A program made the position numbers and the translations under genes. From CAYQTE01 sp964420285 (GTDB taxonomy: Bacteria > Planctomycetota > Phycisphaerae > Tepidisphaerales > Tepidisphaeraceae): a DNA stretch of 5,218 bases. Positions 1 to 5,146 of this stretch are shown in pieces; position 1 is the stretch's first letter; every line of letters begins with the position of its first letter. The notes below the pieces were generated by a model that had not been told where the DNA came from, searched no databases, and worked only from the letters and a program-made list of their open reading frames with translations. The stretch is taken from assembly GCA_964420285.1 (NCBI GenBank), contig CAYQTE010000147.1, forward strand, positions 1 through 5,218, written 5' to 3'.

Positions 1-17
1 ATCGCACACATCGTAGC

Positions 18-173
18 TCACTGCGCGCCGACGGCAATGCCATTCCTTGGCCGCGCCATGCCAATTGTTGACTTGGGTGGGGCAGGTCTTCGGATGCGGG
101 AAATGCCTTCCGTGGCATCCGGCAGATAAACCCCCGGTTTGGGCACGGCAGCCTTCTTGCTGTGCCGGGCCAT
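18..173 (-). CDS. Doubtful small basic hypothetical protein (51 aa)
   Basis: An open frame starts with ATG at 173 and stops with TGA at 18-20. The product would begin MARHSKKAAVPKPGVYLP and is rich in Lys, Arg and Pro, with no domain, membrane segment or signal peptide that I recognise. A purine-rich GGGAG lies only one base before the ATG, closer than a normal ribosome binding site. The first dozen codons are mostly G/C-ending, as in the neighbours, but the second half is less so. The frame is continuous with the degenerate GxxExxY remnant upstream on the same strand, so it may simply be chance open sequence. I keep it as a weak candidate because nothing else explains positions 1-218. Confidence 0.22.
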   Translation of the reverse strand: MARHSKKAAVPKPGVYLPDATEGISRIRRPAPPKSTIGMARPRNGIAVGAQ

Positions 174-218
174 TCTCCCTCGCGACGGCCGCCGATGAGT
201 ACCGCAAAAAGCCAATAA

Positions 219-248
219 AATAAACCGCAAAGACGCTGTGACGCAAAG
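219..248 (+). repeat. Short interspersed repeat, left copy
   Basis: Thirty bases beginning AATAAACCGCAAAGACGC match the reverse complement of 437-466 with one mismatch (T at 237 where the other copy has G on that strand). The unit contains an internal duplication of CGCAAAG. Translated on the opposite strand it gives the peptide LCVTASLRF, a string typical of spurious ORFs made by an interspersed repeat of the 'cgcaaagacgc' type that I recall from many bacterial genomes. It lies in non-coding DNA, just downstream (minus-strand sense) of the GxxExxY remnant. Confidence 0.75.
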
Positions 249-269
249 ATGGAAGATACCTTGGGTTTC

Positions 270-377
270 GTTGGACCGGACGAATCGCTTCAGGCCGTCT
301 TTGAGAACACCGGTATTGAAGGTCATCAGCAGACCCAGGCGATGTCCGGTGGCTTTCGTGGCCCGAAAAATATCCAA
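270..377 (-). pseudogene. Remnant of a GxxExxY-family protein, C-terminal end only
   Basis: The minus-strand translation contains FRATKATGHRLGLLMTFN followed by TGVLKDGLKRFVRSN. As I remember the GxxExxY family (a small PDDEXK-nuclease-like family of about 125-130 residues), its members end in a very similar pattern: an (L/F)(K/R)ATG motif, then GLLINFN, then a Lys/Arg-rich KRxV close to the stop. Only about 35 residues remain. The Gly-x-x-Glu-x-x-Tyr segment and the catalytic core are absent, because the upstream frame shows unrelated sequence and then a stop at about 444-446 inside the neighbouring repeat. The expected stop after KRFVRSN is also missing, and the frame runs on into the left repeat. 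This is therefore a decayed fragment and not a working gene. The family call rests on remembered similarity and should be tested by a profile search. Confidence 0.5.
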
Positions 378-436
378 ATCCGCCCACCGAAGGCGAATCC
401 GCCCGCCCGCGTGAACACGTCTTGGCGTTTCCGGAC

Positions 437-466
437 CTTTGCGTCACCGCGTCTTTGCGGTTTATT
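437..466 (-). repeat. Short interspersed repeat, right copy (inverted)
   Basis: This is the inverted partner of 219-248: 29 of 30 bases are identical after reverse complementation. It sits 188 bases from the left copy, and the GxxExxY remnant lies between them. Its inner end follows a stop-containing frame, and its outer end is only four bases from the stop codon of the nucleotidyltransferase gene (471-473). It could therefore form part of that gene's 3' untranslated region. A long-range pairing with the left copy is possible in RNA, but no terminator-like T-run accompanies it. Confidence 0.75.
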
Positions 467-470
467 GTTC

Positions 471-1427
471 TCAATCCCTCACTTGCATGGCGAGAATCCG
501 CGCGATCGCCTGGCAGATTTCTGTGCGGTGGACGCCTTCCAGCGCCAATGCCAGTTGCGTTTCCATCAGGCCGTACGGAATCCCGGTGTCGTAGCGCTGC
601 CCGCGCGTCACCAGAACCCAGTATTTGTTTCCCTGCTGGCGAAGGTGTTCCTGCCCGGCCGTCAGTTGAAATTCGCCCCGCTCGCGGATGTCGTTTTTGA
701 TCAGGTATTCGAGGCTGTCGAAAATGCGCGGGCCGAAGACGTGGATACCGAAATGCGACAGATAATTTCCCGCCGGCAGGCCCGGCGTCACCAGCTTTTC
801 GCGGGCCACCTCGATCGATGGCTTTTCGATGATGAGTTCGGCACGGTAGATTCCGCGCGACGGCTCGATCGGATCCCCGCGGATGGTTCCGAACAGGTGC
901 AGCATGCGTTCCATGGTCGGCTGCACGCCGGTCACTGCGTCGAGCATGTAATTCTCGAAGACCCGGATGCACTGCAGGGCGCAGCGGTCCTTGATGTCGC
1001 TGATGTAGACGTGGTCGCCCAAGAGCAGGAGAAACGGATCGCCGCCGACGAACGCCTTGGCCTGATAGACGGCATGGCCGAATCCCTCGGGGCTCTTCTG
1101 TTCGACAAAGTGCAGCCGCTCGCCGAACGCGCCCAGCTTCTCGGATTCCAATAGCGCCCAGTCCTTGCCGCGGAATCGCTTGGCGTCGGCGTCCGAGAGC
1201 CGGCGGAAATACTCGCGGTACATCTTCTCGTCGCCGGGCTGCACGACCATGCAGATTTCCTCGATCCCCGAATCGATCGCCTCCTCGCCGATGATCTGGA
1301 TCACCGGCTTGGTGAGCCCGTCGCGATCGACCAGCGGGAACATGGCCTTTTGAACCGCCGACGAGGCCGGATATTGGCGCGTGGCCCTTCCGGCTATGGT
1401 AATGACCGCCTTGCGTACCTTTGACAT
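471..1427 (-). CDS. GalU-like sugar-phosphate nucleotidyltransferase (probable UTP-glucose-1-phosphate uridylyltransferase)
   Basis: The 318-residue product resembles bacterial GalU, which makes UDP-glucose from UTP and glucose-1-phosphate in the cytoplasm for envelope and exopolysaccharide synthesis. Seen in order: an N-terminal nucleotide-binding segment KAVITIAGRATRQYP (6-20) with QKAMFPLVD (26-34), then PVIQIIGEEAIDSGIEEI (41-58), GFGHAV (115-120), the metal-site strand LLLLGDHVY (133-141), the sugar-phosphate-binding EKP (201-203), GEFQLT (251-256) and RYDTG (278-282). The length is near that of GalU (about 300). The glycine loop is unusual, with GRATR in place of GLGTR, and the first loop lysine is replaced by Ser. 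The Asp of GDH, the Lys of EKP and the Lys of QKAMFP are kept. Start at 1427 is chosen because the similarity begins right after it and GGAGG precedes it by eight bases; the frame stays open 80 codons upstream without conserved features. The nucleotide and sugar specificity cannot be proven from sequence, so no gene symbol is given. Confidence 0.88.
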   Translation of the reverse strand: MSKVRKAVITIAGRATRQYPASSAVQKAMFPLVDRDGLTKPVIQIIGEEAIDSGIEEICMVVQPGDEKMYREYFRRLSDADAKRFRGKDWALLESEKLGAFGERLHFVEQKSPEGFGHAVYQAKAFVGGDPFLLLLGDHVYISDIKDRCALQCIRVFENYMLDAVTGVQPTMERMLHLFGTIRGDPIEPSRGIYRAELIIEKPSIEVAREKLVTPGLPAGNYLSHFGIHVFGPRIFDSLEYLIKNDIRERGEFQLTAGQEHLRQQGNKYWVLVTRGQRYDTGIPYGLMETQLALALEGVHRTEICQAIARILAMQVRD

Positions 1428-1435
1428 GAACAAAG

Positions 1436-1440
1436 CCTCC
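1436..1440 (-). promoter_or_regulatory. Shine-Dalgarno site of the nucleotidyltransferase
   Basis: GGAGG on the minus strand lies eight bases upstream of the ATG at 1427. It decides the start, since the open frame continues upstream to 1667 with no other good ribosome binding site and no conserved protein sequence. Confidence 0.75.
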
Positions 1441-1451
1441 GTAGTTTCATC

Positions 1452-1479
1452 AGAATAGACTACCGGGCGCATCCGACAA
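1452..1479 (-). promoter_or_regulatory. Possible sigma70-type promoter for the nucleotidyltransferase
   Basis: On the minus strand, TTGTCG (1474-1479) and TATTCT (1452-1457) are separated by 16 bases. Each matches four of six consensus positions. Transcription would start about 20 bases before the Shine-Dalgarno-to-ATG segment, which leaves a short leader. The placement is good but the motifs are weak, so this is a candidate only. Confidence 0.3.
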
Positions 1480-1521
1480 GTCCGCCGGCCCGATTTCTGG
1501 CTGGCGATCTGGCGGCGACGC

Positions 1522-1624
1522 CCGATAACCGATGGCTGGAACAAACTGTGCGAGGCGGTTCGGCCCGCGTCGTGGTCCCGTTGGATGCACATCGCCGCCG
1601 CGGCGGCCCGGACGTGGTTATCGG
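1522..1624. other. Divergent intergenic region with inverted repeats
   Basis: The 282 bases between the two divergent start codons (1428-1709) hold no gene I can support. Two symmetric elements are visible. One is a 9-bp inverted repeat, CCGATAACC at 1522-1530 and GGTTATCGG at 1616-1624. The other, inside it, is a perfect 14-base palindrome GCCGCCGCGGCGGC at 1594-1607. Either could be an operator or RNA hairpin for the surface-protein gene, but in GC-rich DNA they could also arise by chance. I found no convincing -35/-10 pair for the plus-strand gene. Confidence 0.3.
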
Positions 1625-1698
1625 CCCCGATTTGTCGTGCGGCGACAGTATTGAACCCCTGGCGCATCGCCAGCCGATAGCCAGTGCCAACGGGGCAA

Positions 1699-1702
1699 GA
1701 GG
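1699..1702 (+). promoter_or_regulatory. Shine-Dalgarno site of the surface-protein gene
   Basis: GAGG, within AAGAGGAA, ends seven bases before the ATG at 1710. This favours that start over the in-frame upstream extension to 1548, which lacks a ribosome binding site and encodes no recognisable leader. Confidence 0.6.
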
Positions 1703-1709
1703 AATTACG

Positions 1710-4700
1710 ATGCTCATTACTCGATCAAACAAGCGTTACGCCAACAGCACTCAACCCACACCATCCGCATCGCGGCGCGGGCGGCGATTGGCCGACACGC
1801 GCCGGCGAGTCCTCTTTGAAGTTCTCGAGGAGCGGCTGGTTCTGTCTCCCATCATCGTCACCAGTCTCGCCGACTCCGGCGCCGGTAGTCTCCGTGCCGC
1901 CATCGCCGCCAGTTCCAACGGCACCACCATCGAATTCTCGCCATCGCTCACCGGTATCGTCGATCTGACCACGGCCGGAGACAACTCGGCCGGGCCGGCG
2001 GCGCTGGGGATTACCGATTCAATCACGATCACCGGCTTTGCCAGTCCGGGCGGCATTACCATCGAGCGCGACAGCTCCGCGGCGGACATGCGGCTGTTCA
2101 ACATCGCCTCCGGCGCCTCGCTGACCCTCGTTGATGTTACCCTCGCCGGCGGCATTGCCCAGGGCGGCAACGGCGGGGCGGGCTTCCTGAGCGGCGGCGC
2201 CGGGGCCGGACTCGGCGGGGCGATCTTCAACCAGGGTACACTCACCATTGAGGGTTCGACATTCACCGCCAATCAGGCCATCGGCGGCGCGGCCGTGCCA
2301 TTTAATGCCAACATCGGGGGCGGCGGCGGCGGCGGCATGGGCGGAACCCCGGCCAACAGCGACCCGTCCAGCGGCCTGGGCGCGGCCGGTGCAGGCCCCA
2401 ACGGCGGCACCGGCGGCACGGCCACCGCGCCCGGCGGCAATGGCGGGTTTGGCGGAGGAGGCGGCGGCGGCGCGGGCTTCGACCCCAACCCCACGGACCA
2501 GGCCGGTGGTAACGGCGGATTCGGCGGCGGCGGCGGCGCTTCCGGCGACGGCGAGGACAGCAACTCCGGCGGCAATGGCGGATTCGGCGGCGGCGGCGGC
2601 GGCGGCGCGGGAATACCCACCGGCGGCGGCGGGAGCATCCCCAACGACGGCACCGGCGGATTTGGCGGCGGCAACGGATTCAGCGGCGTCGGCGGCGGTG
2701 GTGGCGGCATGGGCGGCGCCATCTTCAACGACGCCGGAACCGTCCAGATCTCCAACTCCACTTTCACCATCAACTCCGCCATCGGTGGCAATGGCCTGAG
2801 CGGCTCCGGCAACGGCAGCGGCTACGGCGGCGCCATCTTCAATCTGAGCGGCTCGCTCACCATCACCAACGCCACGCTGAGCTCCAACACCGCCGCTCAG
2901 GGCGGCACGGATATCTACAACCTCGCCGACGGCGTGGCCTCTACCGTCGTCGCCAATAACACCATCATGGGCCAGACTGCTGCGTCCGTGACCGACTACG
3001 TTGACAACGGCATGGGCGCCACCGCCAGCAGCAGCGGCGTCGGCGATCTCGTCCGCGACAACGGCAACTTCGATGGCACCATTGTCAGCACCGCCGACCC
3101 GCTCCTGGGAACGCTCGCCAACAATGGCGGTCCCACCCAGACTTTGCTTCCCGCCAGCGGCAGCCCTGTCATCGACGCCGGCAACAATGCGGCCGCAGCC
3201 GCGCTGTCCACGGATCAACGCGGCTTTGAACGCATCTTTGGTAGCGCCGTCGATATCGGCAGCGTCGAATACGGCTCCACCGGAATCCCGCCCGCCATCA
3301 CCAGTTTCAATACCGCCACCTTCACCGTCGGCACCCTCGGCAGCTTCACCGTCACCACCGACGGTTCGCCCACCGACGCCATCACCGAATCCGGTTCGCT
3401 GCCCAGCGGCCTGACCTTCACCGACAACGGCAATGGAACCGCCACTCTCGCCGGCACGCCCGCCGCCGGAACCGCCAACGATTACACGCTCACCATCGGC
3501 GCGGTTAACGGCCTGTCGCCCGACGCCAGGCAGTTGTTCACCCTCGTCGTCGATCAGGCGCCGGCCATCACCAGCCCTAACCTCGGCACACTGACGGCCG
3601 GCCTTTCCGGCTCCGTCGCCATTACAACCACCGGCTTCCCGACGTCGGTCATAACCGAAACCGGTACTCTGCCCACCGGCGTCATCCTGACCGACAACGG
3701 CAACGGCACCGCAACCATCGCCGGCAAGCCCGCCGACGGAACCGGCGGCAGTTACCCGATCACCATCCAAGCCGCCAACGGCACCACGCCCAACGCCGAC
3801 CAGTCCTTCACTCTCACCGTTGTCACTCCGCCGCCGGTCGTCGTCGCCGCGCACGTCGGCGGCCAGGAAATCGTCGATGTCAATAATCCCGACGGCACCA
3901 CGCGATTCACCATCACACCGTTCCCGCATGCCTCCTATACGCAGGTCAGCGTCGCCCTTGCCGATATCAGCGGCGACGGCAACGACGACATCATTATTGG
4001 CGCTGGTCCCGGCGGCGGCCCGCGCGTCAAGGTGTACGATGGCGCCACCGGCGCCAAGATCGAAGGGTTCCTCGCCTTCGGATCGACGTTCGCCGGCGGC
4101 GTTAACGTCGCGGCCGGCGATGTGAACGATGATGGCACACCCGACATCATCGTCGGCAAGGCCGACGGCGTGCCGCGCGTCAAGGTCTTTAGCGGAAAGG
4201 ACCTGGCGGTTCTGGCCAATTTCGTGGCCTTCGGTTCTGACGCGACTATTTTTGCCAATCCGGTCACGAACTACACTGGCGGAGTGAGGGTGGCGGCGGC
4301 CGACATCAACAACGACGGGCACGCCGACATCATCGCCGCGACCGGGCCGGGCACGCGCGCACAGGTTTCTATCTTCAGCGGCGCCGCGATCGCCACCAGC
4401 CCGGCAGCGCTCTCCAACTTCTATGCCTTCGGCACCGCATTCCTCGGTGGCGCCTACGTTGCGGCCGGTGATGTCAATGGTGACGGCACGCCGGACATCA
4501 TTGTCTCCAAAGGCCCCGGCGGCGGACCCCGCGTCAAGGTCTTCAGCGGCACGAATGACTTACTGCTCCAGAGTTTTCTGGCGAATGCCTCCACCGTGAC
4601 CAGCGGCATCACCGTCGCCAGCGGCAACATCAACGGCGAGTCCTATGCCGACATCATCACCGGCACCGGCCCCGGCATCGCCGGACAGGTCCGCATCTTC

Positions 4701-4799
4701 AACGGCGCCGACGACTCGATCCTCGAACAATACAACGTCGGCGACGCCTCCGGGCTCTGGGTCGCCGCGGCCACATACCACGTGGCCGTACCCGTATAG
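1710..4799 (+). CDS. Large planctomycete exported/surface protein: LEPR leader, beta-helix with glycine-rich insert, anchor Q, two Ig-like domains, FG-GAP propeller
   Basis: The 1029-residue product has an Arg-rich leader and the planctomycete LEPR-type motif FEVLEERLVLS (36-46), then SLADSGAGSLRAAI (52-65), the usual start of right-handed beta-helix anchor Q proteins. Three GGAIFN coils (169, 336, 374) fall in the helix; a glycine-rich, PE_PGRS-like insert (about 194-335) separates the first two. A choice-of-anchor Q segment follows (NNGGPTQTLLPASGSPVIDAG, 471-491; DQRGFER, 502-508; DIGSVEYG, 515-522). Two He_PIG-like Ig domains span 527-616 and 617-706. The C-terminus (about 711-1029) is an FG-GAP/VCBS-type propeller with Ca2+-type loops at 752, 804, 865 and 921 and a degenerate one at 973. 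I see no cysteine, which suits an extracellular protein. There is no clear Sec hydrophobic core, C-terminal membrane anchor or PEP-CTERM. The role is probably structural or adhesive (inference); no enzyme motif is seen. The start is set by the Shine-Dalgarno and the leader's position. Confidence 0.9.
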   Translation: MLITRSNKRYANSTQPTPSASRRGRRLADTRRRVLFEVLEERLVLSPIIVTSLADSGAGSLRAAIAASSNGTTIEFSPSLTGIVDLTTAGDNSAGPAALGITDSITITGFASPGGITIERDSSAADMRLFNIASGASLTLVDVTLAGGIAQGGNGGAGFLSGGAGAGLGGAIFNQGTLTIEGSTFTANQAIGGAAVPFNANIGGGGGGGMGGTPANSDPSSGLGAAGAGPNGGTGGTATAPGGNGGFGGGGGGGAGFDPNPTDQAGGNGGFGGGGGASGDGEDSNSGGNGGFGGGGGGGAGIPTGGGGSIPNDGTGGFGGGNGFSGVGGGGGGMGGAIFNDAGTVQISNSTFTINSAIGGNGLSGSGNGSGYGGAIFNLSGSLTITNATLSSNTAAQGGTDIYNLADGVASTVVANNTIMGQTAASVTDYVDNGMGATASSSGVGDLVRDNGNFDGTIVSTADPLLGTLANNGGPTQTLLPASGSPVIDAGNNAAAAALSTDQRGFERIFGSAVDIGSVEYGSTGIPPAITSFNTATFTVGTLGSFTVTTDGSPTDAITESGSLPSGLTFTDNGNGTATLAGTPAAGTANDYTLTIGAVNGLSPDARQLFTLVVDQAPAITSPNLGTLTAGLSGSVAITTTGFPTSVITETGTLPTGVILTDNGNGTATIAGKPADGTGGSYPITIQAANGTTPNADQSFTLTVVTPPPVVVAAHVGGQEIVDVNNPDGTTRFTITPFPHASYTQVSVALADISGDGNDDIIIGAGPGGGPRVKVYDGATGAKIEGFLAFGSTFAGGVNVAAGDVNDDGTPDIIVGKADGVPRVKVFSGKDLAVLANFVAFGSDATIFANPVTNYTGGVRVAAADINNDGHADIIAATGPGTRAQVSIFSGAAIATSPAALSNFYAFGTAFLGGAYVAAGDVNGDGTPDIIVSKGPGGGPRVKVFSGTNDLLLQSFLANASTVTSGITVASGNINGESYADIITGTGPGIAGQVRIFNGADDSILEQYNVGDASGLWVAAATYHVAVPV
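2319..2336 (+). repeat. GGC trinucleotide run (6 units)
   Basis: Six consecutive GGC codons encode part of a poly-glycine run (residues 204-209) in the surface protein. Similar runs follow at 2524-2539 and 2586-2606. The unit is three bases, so slippage would change the glycine-tract length without shifting the frame. Confidence 0.7.
2433..2717 (+). repeat. Glycine-rich tandem repeat coding region (PGRS-like)
   Basis: The block encodes four degenerate copies of a unit beginning GGNGGFGGGGG. They start at residues 242, 266, 287 and, as TGGFGGGNG, 315, with non-repetitive linkers of 10-20 residues rich in Asp, Asn, Pro and Ser. The DNA contains GGC runs of five to seven units, for example 2586-2606. 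It interrupts the beta-helix between two GGAIFN coils and probably forms a protruding flexible or polyglycine-helical loop. The poly-Pro and poly-Ala frames on the other strand and frames are by-products of this composition. Confidence 0.8.
3288..3827 (+). repeat. Tandem duplication encoding two Ig-like (He_PIG) domains
   Basis: Two adjacent units of 90 codons (3288-3557 and 3558-3827) encode domains that share PAITS at the start, ITE(S/T)G(S/T)LP in the middle, the exact stretch TDNGNGTAT, then AG.PA.GT and a final QxFTLxV. The pattern is that of the putative Ig (He_PIG) family. They act as a rigid spacer between the beta-helix part and the C-terminal propeller. Confidence 0.8.
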
Positions 4800-4817
4800 T
4801 GTGAGATCGCCCTCACA
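4800..4817 (+). other. Small hairpin immediately after the surface-protein stop
   Basis: TGTGAG (4800-4805) pairs perfectly with CTCACA (4812-4817) around a six-base loop, starting right after the TAG. No T-run follows, so it is not a classical terminator. It may protect the mRNA end or be chance. The stronger hairpin at 4855-4882 could end the same transcript. Confidence 0.3.
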
Positions 4818-4844
4818 GGCGCAGTTTGCACCCGTCTCCGCAAG

Positions 4845-4882
4845 AAACGAAAAAGCCCCGATAACCATGAGGTTATCGGGGC
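4845..4882 (-). terminator. Intrinsic terminator of the tRNA-Ser unit
   Basis: A perfect 12-bp stem, GCCCCGATAACC (4855-4866) with GGTTATCGGGGC (4871-4882), has a four-base loop. Read on the minus strand it is followed directly by TTTTTCGTTTC, the T-rich tail of a rho-independent terminator. It begins five bases after the tRNA 3' end, so it terminates the tRNA transcript. On the plus strand the tail is only ATTA, so termination of the convergent surface-protein transcript here would be weaker, though a bidirectional role is possible. Confidence 0.88.
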
Positions 4883-4887
4883 ATTAG

Positions 4888-4978
4888 CGGAGAGGCGGGG
4901 ATTCGAACCCCGGATACGAGTTTGACCCCGTATAACGGTTTAGCAAACCGTCGCCTTCAGCCACTCGGCCACCTCTCC
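4888..4978 (-). tRNA. tRNA-Ser (anticodon GCU, reads AGC/AGU)
   Basis: The minus strand folds into a complete class II tRNA of 91 bases. The acceptor stem is GGAGAGG with CCTCTCC and discriminator G. The D arm is GCCGAGTGGCTGAAGGC. The anticodon arm is ACGGT-TTGCTAA-ACCGT, with GCT at 4942-4944 on the minus strand. A 22-base variable region has an ATACGGG/CTCGTAT stem (one G-T pair). The T arm is CGGGG-TTCGAAT-CCCCG. The long variable arm and G73 are serine identity features. CCA is not encoded (CTA follows), so it must be added after transcription. The gene has its own promoter and terminator and appears to be transcribed alone. Confidence 0.97.
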
Positions 4979-4986
4979 AGGCCTTG

Positions 4987-5013
4987 CCGGCGGATCGGCT
5001 GACCAGCCGCCGG
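4987..5013 (-). other. Hairpin in the tRNA-Ser leader
   Basis: CCGGCGG (4987-4993) pairs with CCGCCGG (5007-5013) around 13 bases. An alternative inner stem, CGGCT (4996-5000) with AGCCG (5005-5009), would compete with it. The predicted transcript start lies at or just before its 5' edge, and the mature tRNA starts nine bases after its 3' edge. It may help present the precursor to RNase P, or may be a chance GC-rich fold. Confidence 0.4.
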
Positions 5014-5018
5014 TGCGG

Positions 5019-5048
5019 ATTATGCCAGATCGCACCCATCCGTGACAA
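5019..5048 (-). promoter_or_regulatory. Sigma70-type promoter of tRNA-Ser
   Basis: On the minus strand, TTGTCA (5043-5048) and CATAAT (5019-5024) are separated by 18 bases. Each matches five of six consensus positions. The start of transcription would fall around 5012, giving a leader of roughly 34 bases before the mature tRNA. This is the best promoter-like sequence in the window. Confidence 0.7.
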
Positions 5049-5146
5049 GGTGCGCGTTGCCAATTTGGACCTTGGCGGGCCAACGACGCCTCGATACTTT
5101 TTGCGCTGCGGCTGGCGGACCGCTGTCCGTCGCTTTGACCGGGTCA

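Noticed and set aside
1..129. A plus-strand frame open from the left edge to a TAA at 127-129
   Set aside because: Its 42 codons are not clearly G/C-ending and match nothing I recognise, so a gene end entering from the left cannot be supported.
422..700. Plus-strand frame containing LCVTASLRF
   Set aside because: The peptide is the translation of the interspersed repeat, and the rest is antisense to the nucleotidyltransferase C-terminus.
249..1154. A 301-codon plus-strand frame across the nucleotidyltransferase
   Set aside because: It is the antisense shadow of a conserved enzyme gene, begins inside non-coding repeat DNA, and its translation shows no family resemblance.
2248..2812. Poly-Ala/Pro and poly-Pro frames in the glycine-rich block
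   Set aside because: These are out-of-frame readings of GGC/GCC-rich DNA. The composition alone explains them.
2019..4322. A 767-codon open frame antisense to the surface-protein gene
   Set aside because: It mirrors the GC-rich, codon-biased repeat gene. Its product is a low-complexity Gly/Ala/Asp/Val chain without domains, and the plus-strand frame carries all the recognisable domains.
4888..4978. tRNA-Ser as an integration site with a flanking att duplication
   Set aside because: No second copy of the tRNA 3' end is visible in the window, there is no integrase, and the native terminator follows the gene intact.
5116..5129. CGGAC/GTCCG hairpin as a terminator for the right-edge gene
   Set aside because: The stem is only five base pairs and no T-run follows it on the minus strand.
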